A stretch of 64,000 bases of DNA from Candidatus Pseudobacter hemicellulosilyticus (GTDB taxonomy: Bacteria > Bacteroidota > Bacteroidia > Chitinophagales > Chitinophagaceae), in contig CP119311.1 of NCBI GenBank assembly GCA_029202545.1, positions 2,914,001-2,978,000 of the forward strand, given 5' to 3'. The position numbers and the translations under genes are program-made. The notes below the pieces were generated by a model that saw only the letters and a program-made list of their open reading frames with translations, had not been told where the DNA came from and did no database searches. Below are positions 43,828 to 51,428 of the stretch, piece after piece; position 1 is the first letter of the stretch, and every line of letters starts with the position of its first letter.

Positions 43828-45126
43828 TTACAATCCGTACAAAATCTCCAGGATCACTTCGTACACATATTTCAATTCGGGTTCCGTAATACAATAAGGC
43901 GGCATTAAATACAGGGTATTGCCCAGGGGGCGAAGGAATACGCCTTTGTCCAGCGCTTTCCGGGTGATGTCCGCACTGATGGTATTGAGGTAGCCGTCCT
44001 TTTCCTGGATGACCTCAAAGGCCAGCAGGGTGCCGGTGCAACGCCCGTTCCGGACGGGCAGGCTGCTGCCCGCCAGTGTGTCAAGAAAAGTTTCCTGCAT
44101 CCGGCTGATCATGGCCCGCTGCCTGGTGCAGGCCGGGTCCAGCAGCAGGTCCAGGCTGGCCAGGGAAGCGGCGCAGGCCAGAGGATTGGCTGTAAAGGAA
44201 TGGCCATGCCAGAGGGTCTTGAGCTTATCGTCCTGCACGAAGGCCTCGTAGAGAAAATCCTTGCAGGCCGTGATGCCCAGGGGCAGGGTGCCGCCTGTCA
44301 GCCCTTTGGACAGGCAGATGATATCGGGGCTATGCTGCAGCCAGTGGGAGGCGAAGAGCTGGTTGGTTCGTCCAAAACCTGTCATTACCTCATCCGCTAT
44401 ACACAATACACCCTGTTGCCGGCAGGCGGCCAGGAGCAGGTCCAGTCCTTCGGGGCGGTGCATCCGCATGCCGCCTGCGCCCTGTACCAGCGGCTCATAA
44501 ATAAAACAGGCCACCTGGTCCCAGGGCAGCTGTTCCAGCTGCTGCCGGCGGTGGGCCGCGGCTTCGGGAGGATCCTCGTGACCCAGGGGGCTGGGGGTAT
44601 CCAGGAAGATGACCTCAAACAGTTTATCATTAAAGGCCTGGGTAAAGATGCTGCGGCCGCTGACGCTCATGGCGCCAAAGGTATCCCCATGGTAGGCCTC
44701 TTTGAAGGCCAGGATCTTGTTGCGCTGCGGCTGCCCCTGGTTCCACCAGTACTGAACGGCCATCTTGAGGGCTACCTCTACGGCGGTGGAGCCGTTGTCC
44801 GAGTAAAAAACGCGGGCAAAGGGGCCGGGCAGGAGGGGCAGCAGCCTTTCGGCCAGGGAAACGGCCGGCTCATGGGTAAAACCGGCAAAAATGACCTGCT
44901 CCAGCGTAAGGGCCTGCTGGTAGATCTTTTCGGCAATATAGGGGTGGGCATGGCCATGGATGGTGACCCACCAGCTGCTGATGGCGTCCAGGTAGCGGCG
45001 GCCGTCGGCGTCCACCAGGTAAATTCCTTCGCCCCGGGTGATGGGTATGGGCGCCGGCATGTATTTTTGTGGGGTAAATGGGTGCCAGATCACCTGTTGG
45101 TCCCTGCTGGTCAGTGTTTCCTGCAT
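43828..45126 (-). CDS. bioA: Adenosylmethionine-8-amino-7-oxononanoate aminotransferase
   Basis: A 432-residue class III aminotransferase. It makes 7,8-diaminopelargonate from KAPA with S-adenosylmethionine in biotin synthesis. BioA landmarks: QVIWHPFTPQ at the N-terminus, DAISSWWVTIHGHAHP, the PLP-contact YHGDTFGAMSVSG, IADEVMTGFGRT, and Lys274 in CLSKGLTGGTLPLG. The SWW and HPFTP motifs separate BioA from related omega-transaminases. Other bio genes are not adjacent. The ATG at 45126 precedes the conserved start; the frame is open slightly further. A TATTTTTG promoter element lies 30 bp upstream. Confidence 0.96.
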   Translation of the reverse strand: MQETLTSRDQQVIWHPFTPQKYMPAPIPITRGEGIYLVDADGRRYLDAISSWWVTIHGHAHPYIAEKIYQQALTLEQVIFAGFTHEPAVSLAERLLPLLPGPFARVFYSDNGSTAVEVALKMAVQYWWNQGQPQRNKILAFKEAYHGDTFGAMSVSGRSIFTQAFNDKLFEVIFLDTPSPLGHEDPPEAAAHRRQQLEQLPWDQVACFIYEPLVQGAGGMRMHRPEGLDLLLAACRQQGVLCIADEVMTGFGRTNQLFASHWLQHSPDIICLSKGLTGGTLPLGITACKDFLYEAFVQDDKLKTLWHGHSFTANPLACAASLASLDLLLDPACTRQRAMISRMQETFLDTLAGSSLPVRNGRCTGTLLAFEVIQEKDGYLNTISADITRKALDKGVFLRPLGNTLYLMPPYCITEPELKYVYEVILEILYGL

Positions 45127-45156
45127 AGGGGATAAAGGTAAGGTATCGGCCTGGCC

Positions 45157-45164
45157 CAAAAATA
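45157..45164 (-). promoter_or_regulatory. Candidate -7 promoter element of bioA
   Basis: On the minus strand this reads TATTTTTG, a TAnnTTTG match, 30 bp upstream of the bioA ATG. No BirA-type operator was recognised. Confidence 0.4.
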
Positions 45165-45213
45165 CCTAGGGATGCAACGGAATGGATCTGTAAACTGTCA
45201 AACTGGCTAAGAA

Positions 45214-45777
45214 ATGGACTATAGCAGGCTGGTAAAAGAATGTATCAAGGGGCGACCCGCTGCCCAACAACAGCTCTACGAGCATTTTGCCGAGAGTATG
45301 TTGGGGGTTTGCTATCGCTATACCAAGTCCATGGCCGATGCGGAAGACGTGCTCCAGGAGGGCTTTATCAAGGTCTTCATGCACCTGGGCCAGTTCAAGT
45401 CCGAGGGCGAGCTGGGCGGCTGGATCCGGCGGATCATGGTCAATACGGCCCTGAACTACCTGAAAAAGAACAGTCGCTACCAGAACGACCTCAGCTTTTC
45501 AGATGCCGGGTTACACCCGGTATCAGGCGATAACCCCGAGGTATTGCTCAATGCCAAAGACCTGGCCGAGCTGGTCCGCCAGCTGCCAACCGGTTACCAG
45601 ACCATTTTCAATATGCATGCGGTAGAGGGATTTTCCCATGTGGAGATCGGGAAGATCCTGGGGATCAACGAGGGCACTTCGCGGTCCCAGTATGCCCGCG
45701 CACGTGGCTTGCTGATCAATTGGTTGAAAAAACAATCGATGGAAGAATCTAAACATGAATCGTATGTCCGACCTTGA
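45214..45777 (+). CDS. ECF sigma-70 factor of the envelope operon
   Basis: A 187-residue ECF sigma factor. Region 2 is QLYEHFAESMLGVCYRYTKS and AEDVLQEGFIKVFMHLGQF, with GGWIRRIMVNTALNYL; region 4 is LPTGYQTIFNMHAVEGFSHVEIG with recognition helix EGTSRSQYARARGLLINWL. It belongs to the RpoE-like group common in Bacteroidota. No classical anti-sigma gene follows. Instead, the next frame, overlapping by 23 bp, encodes a barrel protein with a short cytosolic N-terminus that could take that role. The gene starts the operon; no TAnnTTTG element was found before it, so it may use its own sigma factor. Confidence 0.93.
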   Translation: MDYSRLVKECIKGRPAAQQQLYEHFAESMLGVCYRYTKSMADAEDVLQEGFIKVFMHLGQFKSEGELGGWIRRIMVNTALNYLKKNSRYQNDLSFSDAGLHPVSGDNPEVLLNAKDLAELVRQLPTGYQTIFNMHAVEGFSHVEIGKILGINEGTSRSQYARARGLLINWLKKQSMEESKHESYVRP

Positions 45778-47365
45778 ATTTGAGAAACAGGTACAGTCCC
45801 GGCTGGACGAGCTGAAGCTCCGTCCCACGGCGACTGTGTGGACGAACGTCGAAAGACGGATCCGTCAGGCGCGGCGTCGCCGAAGGGTGATCCTCTGGTT
45901 GCCTACAGCCTTGCTGCTGTTGGGGACGGGCAGTTATTTCCTGTTTTCCCAGGGCCCTGCCGGCCAGGACGGTCAGCCCGTTGCCAGCACCCATACGGCA
46001 ATTCCCTCCACCAATTCTGATACTACCACCACTTATAACCTTAGCGCTACTGAAAATAATTCTACTCTTCCTGCATCAAATGCTGATATTGATCAACCTG
46101 CCCATACCCCTGTTCAGCAGCAACCTGCTGCTGGACCAGTATCCGGTCAGCAGGCGCCCGCTGTGACCGCTGCCCCTGCGCCGGCCAATGTGGTGACGGC
46201 TGCGTCCCGGCTGCGTAAGAACGGCACACAAGGAAATACAACAGGGAACAGCAAAGGAAAAAACAGCAGGACCGGTAACCGGGACCGCAGTGAAACAGAA
46301 AGACAGCAAGAAACGCACCTGGTGGCTGATAAAGCCGGTAAAGCCGGGAAGCAGCCTGCTGCTGATCAGCAGTCCCATCAGCCCGGCTTTGATTCCGCTG
46401 TGGCGGTGGTTTCAGAAGAACCCACCCTCACCCAGGAACTGGCTGATCCGCTGGCAGAAGACAATACTGCTGCTGCACCCCAGCCGGTGATAGCCGCTGT
46501 GCCCGAAGAAAAAACAACAGCAGCGCCTGGCGTTATAGCTGCGCTGCCCACACCGAAAAAGAAAAACGATCGCCGTGGCTGGCAATTTGGGATCACCGGT
46601 ATGATTGGTGGTTCCCATGTTGATAAAAAAGGATTATTTGACCTGCTGAGCAAGGAGAACATTATGCAGGAAGACCTGTCCGCCAACAGGAGCAGCCAGG
46701 GCTTTGCCATCCCCGGTGGTAATCCCACCCTGCCGCGGATCTCCTATAAGCCCAGCCCCATGAAGACCGGTCTGTACTATTCCATCGGCGCCTTTGCACA
46801 AAAGCCGCTGAGCAGGACCTTCAGCATGTCGGCCGGCGTACAGTTCACCCAGTTCACTGTCAAGACACAGGTAGGTAACCTGATCCGCTACAGCCGGATG
46901 GTGAGCAACGCAGTGGCCACTTCACAGGTAGTGGACCAGTACTACCAGGGCAGTACCAACCAGCTGGTGAGCTACTGGGCGCCCACACCCTCCATCCAGG
47001 AGTATACCAACCGCTATAATTTATGGGAAGTACCTATTACAGGACACCTGCAACTCAATAAAGGCAAGCGCCTGCCACCATTGATCTGGGACCTTGGATT
47101 CACCTTTGCCAAGCTGCAATACACCAACGCCCTGCATTATGATGGCACCGACGATATCTATTACTCAAATGTTCATTATTTTAACAAGGTGCAGTCCACC
47201 ACCTTTACCGGGGTAAGTGTAAGCCTGTTCTCCAAAACGGCTCATCCGCTCCTGGTTGGTCCGCGGATCAACTACCAGTTCTCCAACCTGCTGGACAAAG
47301 ATGTCTCAGATGGCCAGCATTTGTGGTCTTTTGGGTTGAACGCCAGGTGGTTCCTTAAAAAATAA
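45755..47365 (+). CDS. Putative sigma-linked transmembrane protein with outer-membrane beta-barrel domain
   Basis: A 536-residue protein. Residues 1-44 are charged and cytosolic-looking (MSDLEFEKQVQSRLDELK, VWTNVERRIRQARRRRR), residues 45-66 form one strong membrane helix (VILWLPTALLLLGTGSYFLF), and residues 70-275 are a Thr/Ala/Pro/Gln low-complexity linker. Residues 280-536 are a beta-barrel domain (WQFGITGMIGG; GLYYSIGAFAQKPLS; SAGVQFTQF; final NARWFLKK). The N-terminal block resembles that of Bacteroidota proteins encoded after ECF sigma factors. It starts inside the sigma gene, so translation is coupled. The layout could let one chain span from cytosol to outer membrane; alternatively the helix is a cleaved signal. 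Confidence 0.82.
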   Translation: MNRMSDLEFEKQVQSRLDELKLRPTATVWTNVERRIRQARRRRRVILWLPTALLLLGTGSYFLFSQGPAGQDGQPVASTHTAIPSTNSDTTTTYNLSATENNSTLPASNADIDQPAHTPVQQQPAAGPVSGQQAPAVTAAPAPANVVTAASRLRKNGTQGNTTGNSKGKNSRTGNRDRSETERQQETHLVADKAGKAGKQPAADQQSHQPGFDSAVAVVSEEPTLTQELADPLAEDNTAAAPQPVIAAVPEEKTTAAPGVIAALPTPKKKNDRRGWQFGITGMIGGSHVDKKGLFDLLSKENIMQEDLSANRSSQGFAIPGGNPTLPRISYKPSPMKTGLYYSIGAFAQKPLSRTFSMSAGVQFTQFTVKTQVGNLIRYSRMVSNAVATSQVVDQYYQGSTNQLVSYWAPTPSIQEYTNRYNLWEVPITGHLQLNKGKRLPPLIWDLGFTFAKLQYTNALHYDGTDDIYYSNVHYFNKVQSTTFTGVSVSLFSKTAHPLLVGPRINYQFSNLLDKDVSDGQHLWSFGLNARWFLKK

Positions 47366-47388
47366 AAGCGGTCAGGCAACGCAGTAAG

Positions 47389-47421
47389 AAAGGGATTTGT
47401 CAGATAGGCAAATCCCTTTTT
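47389..47421 (+). terminator. Terminator or attenuator hairpin touching the next start codon
   Basis: An 11-bp inverted repeat (AAAGGGATTTG at 47389-47399 with CAAATCCCTTT at 47409-47419) is followed by T residues up to 47421. The next start codon ATG is at 47424. The hairpin would end most transcripts before the LVIVD gene, or cover its ribosome-binding region. Confidence 0.75.
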
Positions 47422-47423
47422 GT

Positions 47424-48641
47424 ATGTATAAAAATTTTACGCTTCATGGTCGGTTGGCTGCCTTGCTCCTTGTTGCGATGGTCTTCAACAGTTGTGTAAA
47501 GGACCAGTGTCGCCGTACCTATCAACTCTATTCCCCCGTGTACAAATCCCTGAGCCAGGTCCGGGCTGGTATGAAGAGTGATGCCGCCAGTCCACTAATA
47601 AACCCGGGCAAGCTTTACATCTATAATAATTTTATATTTCTGAATGAGCGGGACAAAGGCATTCATGTCATTGATAATACTGTTGCTTCTGCTCCCAGGA
47701 ATATTGCCTTTATCAATATCCCCGGCAACCAGGACCTGGTTGTCAGTGGCAGTACCCTGTATGCAGATTCCTATACAGACCTGGTGACCTTTGATATCAC
47801 CGATCCGCTGAATGCAGTGACCAAAGATTTTAAGTACAATGTATTTCCCCATCGCGGCAACTACGTGCTGAACAGGGCTGGCACTGATAACCCGGATGAG
47901 ATACAGGTGGTGGTAGGCTATACCACCCGGGACACTTCAGAGGCATGTGATTGCGGCGCAGAACTGATCAGTGATGCGGCTCCCGGTGGCAGGGGCGGTT
48001 CTATGGCCCGTTTCACCCTGAAAGGGAATTATCTCTATACGGTAACCACCAGCAACCTAAACGTGTTTGATGTGTCCAGCCCGCAGGAGCCGGTGTTCAA
48101 GCACACGCAGGGCTTAGGCTGGAACATTGAAACTATTTTTCCTTTTGGGCAGAACCTGTTCATTGGCTCTACCACCGGCATGTTTATTTATGATATCCAG
48201 GACCCGGCTGTTCCGGTACAGCAGGGCCAGTTTACGCATGCCCGTAGCTGTGACCCGGTAGTGACTGATGGAAAATATGCCTATGTCACCCTGCGTTCGG
48301 GCGCTAACTGCCCTGGCTCTGCCAACCAGCTGGAAGTGCTGGATGTCCAGGACCTGAAAGCACCCAAGCTGGTCCAGACCTACCCGCTCAACAGTCCGTT
48401 TGGCCTGAGCAAGGATGATAACCTGCTGTTTATCTGCGATGGCACGGCCGGGCTCAAGGTCTTTGATGCCACTGATCCGGCCAGCCTGCAGCCATTGCAG
48501 CAGCTCACTGGTTTTTTTGCCTATGACGTGATTGCCTACAACAACCAGGCTATCGTAGTTACGCTCAACGGGCTCTACCAGTTCAATTATTTTAATACCA
48601 AGAATATCCAGCTGGTCAGTAAGCTGCTGATTGGTCAGTAA
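47424..48641 (+). CDS. LVIVD-repeat (beta-propeller) lipoprotein
   Basis: A 405-residue lipoprotein (lipobox VFNSC, Cys24). The mature part starts VKDQCRRTYQLYSPVYKS and holds propeller repeats of LVIVD type: GIHVIDNTVASAPRNIAFI, YTDLVTFDITDPLNAVT, LNVFDVSSPQEPV, GMFIYDIQDPAVPVQQG, LEVLDVQDLKAPKLVQTY and LKVFDATDPASLQPL. Such propellers bind proteins or glycans on the cell surface. A paired CDCG motif at about residue 176 could hold a disulfide or metal. It lies in line with the sigma and barrel genes, but a terminator-like hairpin stands directly before its ATG. The function is unknown. Confidence 0.88.
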   Translation: MYKNFTLHGRLAALLLVAMVFNSCVKDQCRRTYQLYSPVYKSLSQVRAGMKSDAASPLINPGKLYIYNNFIFLNERDKGIHVIDNTVASAPRNIAFINIPGNQDLVVSGSTLYADSYTDLVTFDITDPLNAVTKDFKYNVFPHRGNYVLNRAGTDNPDEIQVVVGYTTRDTSEACDCGAELISDAAPGGRGGSMARFTLKGNYLYTVTTSNLNVFDVSSPQEPVFKHTQGLGWNIETIFPFGQNLFIGSTTGMFIYDIQDPAVPVQQGQFTHARSCDPVVTDGKYAYVTLRSGANCPGSANQLEVLDVQDLKAPKLVQTYPLNSPFGLSKDDNLLFICDGTAGLKVFDATDPASLQPLQQLTGFFAYDVIAYNNQAIVVTLNGLYQFNYFNTKNIQLVSKLLIGQ

Positions 48642-48656
48642 TGATAAAAATAACGT

Positions 48657-49262
48657 ATGAACAGAATCTGTATATGGCTGATCATAGCCTGTTGTCACTG
48701 GCAGGCAGTAAGGGCGCAGGCTGCGGACACTGCGGCCTCTTCTTCAGGGACCACTGCCGCCTGGCGGTTCCAGTCCATCAACAGCGTGGGCCTGGCCGTC
48801 AACAGCAACAGCAGCGGCTGGCTGCTGCAATCCGTGAATGGTATACGTAAGCAGTCCTGGTTTGCGGGCATTGGTGTGGGTATAGACCAGGTCCGGTTTC
48901 GCGGGATTCCTGTCTTTGTAGACCTGCGTAAATATCTTTTCAGCAATCCGAGGAGTAAGTACAATCCTTTTGTATATGCGGATGCCGGTGTCCATATTTC
49001 AGTGCCTTCTGAGAGCGACAAAAACCATGACCGCCGTTATCATTTCAATAATGGCTTGTATACGGATGCAGGACTGGGGCTGAACCTGGCCCTGCCCAGG
49101 CAGCAGGCGCTGGCGCTGAGTCTGGGGTATAGTTATAAGTCGGTCAAATTCACCGAGGTTCCCTATAATCCAATAGCTGCAGCGCCAACGGTGAACAGGG
49201 ACTTTGTGCGGTATGAGCTCAGCAGGATCTCGGTCAAGCTGGGCTGGGTATGGGGAAAATAG
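48657..49262 (+). CDS. Small outer-membrane beta-barrel protein of unknown function
   Basis: A 201-residue exported protein with a signal peptide (ICIWLIIACCHWQAVRAQA). Alternating aromatic/hydrophobic strands suit an eight-stranded-type barrel: WFAGIGVGIDQVRFRGIPVF, PFVYADAGVHISVP, GLYTDAGLGLNLAL, ALSLGYSYKSVKF and ISVKLGWVWGK, with an aromatic near the end. It starts 15 bp after the LVIVD gene and is very probably cotranslated. No enzymatic motif is present. Confidence 0.82.
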   Translation: MNRICIWLIIACCHWQAVRAQAADTAASSSGTTAAWRFQSINSVGLAVNSNSSGWLLQSVNGIRKQSWFAGIGVGIDQVRFRGIPVFVDLRKYLFSNPRSKYNPFVYADAGVHISVPSESDKNHDRRYHFNNGLYTDAGLGLNLALPRQQALALSLGYSYKSVKFTEVPYNPIAAAPTVNRDFVRYELSRISVKLGWVWGK

Positions 49263-49298
49263 TGGTAGCAGGTTATAGTGCTGAATGGAAATAGCTCA

Positions 49299-50240
49299 TC
49301 ACTGACCAGTCTGGTGATTCAGGAAGCGCAGGTTTCGCTGGATACCTGCATATTTGGAGCGTTTGAGGGGGGAATGGCGGAAGATAGTTTTAAAAGCTTC
49401 TTCTGTCAGTTCCTCCCACTGGCCGGTGGTAAAGTTTAATAATTCGGGGATGGCCGTGAATTCAGTTTCTGTGGTAGCGCGGCTGAAGCGGTTCCAGGGG
49501 CATACGTCCTGGCAGGTATCACAGCCAAAGAGCCAGTCGTCCCATTTCCCTTCCATGTTTTCCGGGATCAGCTGGTTCTTCAGTTCAATGGTAAAATAGG
49601 AGATACAGCGGCTGCCATCGATCACTTTATCCTCCAGGATAGCATCTGTAGGGCAGGCGTCAATACATTTGCGGCAGGTGCCGCAATAATCTTTCGCATA
49701 GGGATCATCGTAATCAAGCGCTACATCAGTGATCAGGGTGGCCAGGAAAAAAAAGGAGCCGGCTTCCTTATGGATCAGGTTGCCGTTGCGGCCTATCCAT
49801 CCCAGGCCTGATCTTTGCGCCCAGGCGCGTTCCAGTACCGGTGCGGAATCCACAAAGCCGCGGCCCTGCACTTCCCCGATCTCCCGCCGCATTAATGCCA
49901 GTAATTCATTGAGCTTGGCGCGGATCACTTCATGATAATCCTTACCATAGGCATACTTGGCAATTTTGGGGGCTTCCTCCTGCTGTTCCTGTTCAGGGTA
50001 ATAGTTCAGCATCAGGGTGATCACCGAGCGGGCGCCGGGCACCAGTCTGGTGGGATCTATCCGCAGGTCGAAGTAATTCTCCATATACCCCATGCTGCCA
50101 TGGCGGCCCTGGTGCAGCCAGGCTTCCAGCCGGCGGGCGTCCTGGTCCAGGGGCTGGGCCCTGGCAACGCCACAATAGCTGAAGCCCAGGCGCTGGGCCT
50201 GGGCTTTGACAAATGCGGTATATTTCCGGGCAAGATCCAT
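49299..50240 (-). CDS. queG: Epoxyqueuosine reductase
   Basis: A 313-residue cobalamin-dependent iron-sulfur enzyme that makes queuosine from epoxyqueuosine in tRNA, the last step of the pathway. It has the general-acid aspartate region FVDSAPVLERAWAQRSGLGW, a first 4Fe-4S set CGTCRKCIDACP and a second set CDTCQDVCPWN, plus RCISYFTIE. The length matches cytosolic QueG without the HEAT extension. The ATG at 50240 follows an in-frame TTG at 50243. A TACCTTTG element lies 12 bp upstream. Other que genes are not in the window. Confidence 0.97.
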   Translation of the reverse strand: MDLARKYTAFVKAQAQRLGFSYCGVARAQPLDQDARRLEAWLHQGRHGSMGYMENYFDLRIDPTRLVPGARSVITLMLNYYPEQEQQEEAPKIAKYAYGKDYHEVIRAKLNELLALMRREIGEVQGRGFVDSAPVLERAWAQRSGLGWIGRNGNLIHKEAGSFFFLATLITDVALDYDDPYAKDYCGTCRKCIDACPTDAILEDKVIDGSRCISYFTIELKNQLIPENMEGKWDDWLFGCDTCQDVCPWNRFSRATTETEFTAIPELLNFTTGQWEELTEEAFKTIFRHSPLKRSKYAGIQRNLRFLNHQTGQ

Positions 50241-50251
50241 CAATGGTCCTG

Positions 50252-50259
50252 CAAAGGTA
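50252..50259 (-). promoter_or_regulatory. Candidate -7 promoter element of queG
   Basis: On the minus strand this reads TACCTTTG, an exact TAnnTTTG match, 11 bp before the queG ATG in the 39-bp gap behind the serine-hydrolase-like gene. Confidence 0.4.
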
Positions 50260-50279
50260 GGAAACGCAGGGAATTGCCG

Positions 50280-51311
50280 CTACTGGCAGCTGATACCGGC
50301 CTCTAAGAGCTGCCGGAGCTGGTCGGCCAGCTCTTTCCTGGGATCATTCAGCGGGGCGCCGGGCAGCAGGATAAAGGCATAATTGCGGCAGCGGTCTATC
50401 CAGGGCCATACGCCATTAAAGCCCGGACTGCTGATCAGCTTCCCGTTTTCCTGTATAAATACGCCCAGGCCATATTCACTGCCTTCCATGGGTTTGGGCA
50501 TGAACTTAACAGGCAGCCCGCTCATCTGTGCTTTCTCTATTTCTGCAATGGCCTGTTCGCTGAGGACCTGCTTGCCTTCAAACTGCCCCTTGTTGAGCAG
50601 CATGATCAGGAAATTCAGGTAGTCGTTGGCGGTAGTAACGGCCCCGCCGGCGGCATAGGGCGCCCGGCCATCATTCCCGAAATTGGTATTCTTCATTTTC
50701 AGTGGCCGGAAGATCTTTTCCTGGGCCACCCGCTCAAAGGATTTCCTGGTCACTATCTCCACCACACGGGCGGCAATGCTGGGACCCAGGCCGCCATAAT
50801 GGAATTCCTTGCCCGTATTGTTGATGATCTCCCGGGGAGCGATGTTTTTGGCCACTTCATCTTCCAGGGTCTCCGCTGATCTGCGGTTCAGTATTTTGGC
50901 CAGGCTTTTTTCGTTCTCAATACCGGTTATATTGGCCAGGCAATGCCGGATGGTGATATAGCCTTTCATATAACTTTTCATGACGGGCAGGTATTTGCCT
51001 ACCTCATCGTCCAGCGATAATTTCCCGTCGGCTACCACCGCCATCACCACGGCTGCGGTCAGCCATTGGGAAGCCATGCCGGCGGGGGCCTGGATTTTGC
51101 TGGTAAAATATTCACCCAGTTCTTTCTGGTAAATAACCTTTCCATCCTTCCACACCAGGGCCGCCACATTGCTGCTGAGTTGCTTCTGATTTTTTTGTAA
51201 TAACTGACTGATAGCGGCGGTATCGACCTGTGCGCTGGTAGACTGCAACAATAGCAGGAAAAAGGCCACCAGACTGCAATGGAGACAGATTTGCTTGGTT
51301 TTTAGTGACAT
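50280..51311 (-). CDS. Serine-hydrolase (beta-lactamase-fold) protein lacking the SxxK motif
   Basis: A 343-residue exported protein (signal CSLVAFFLLLLQSTSAQ) of the class C beta-lactamase/penicillin-binding-protein fold: VAALVWKDGKVIYQKELG, VVADGKLSLDDEVGKYLPV, GYITIRHCLANITGIEN, EIVTRKSFERVAQEKIFRPL, and GGAVTTANDYLNFLIMLLNKG. The active-site SxxK followed by TA is replaced by M79-A-S-Q82 before WLTA. The second motif reads YGG, and the C-terminal HxG position reads SPG. It is therefore probably not a normal serine hydrolase. The frame is open through the antisense of clpB, but the true start is the ATG at 51311, where the signal peptide begins. Confidence 0.87.
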   Translation of the reverse strand: MSLKTKQICLHCSLVAFFLLLLQSTSAQVDTAAISQLLQKNQKQLSSNVAALVWKDGKVIYQKELGEYFTSKIQAPAGMASQWLTAAVVMAVVADGKLSLDDEVGKYLPVMKSYMKGYITIRHCLANITGIENEKSLAKILNRRSAETLEDEVAKNIAPREIINNTGKEFHYGGLGPSIAARVVEIVTRKSFERVAQEKIFRPLKMKNTNFGNDGRAPYAAGGAVTTANDYLNFLIMLLNKGQFEGKQVLSEQAIAEIEKAQMSGLPVKFMPKPMEGSEYGLGVFIQENGKLISSPGFNGVWPWIDRCRNYAFILLPGAPLNDPRKELADQLRQLLEAGISCQ

Positions 51312-51428
51312 AACTGCGGATATATTAGGGTTGGTGTACGGTTTGCATACCAGGTAAAGATAATTTCCAGAAAAGATACGGACAAGCGGGGACAGTTCGT
51401 TGGCCCTTTGTCCATTTAAATAACGACT

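Noticed and set aside
51312..51428. A possible CIRCE or heat-shock operator before clpB.
   Set aside because: No TTAGCACTC/GAGTGCTAA inverted repeat or similar structure is present.
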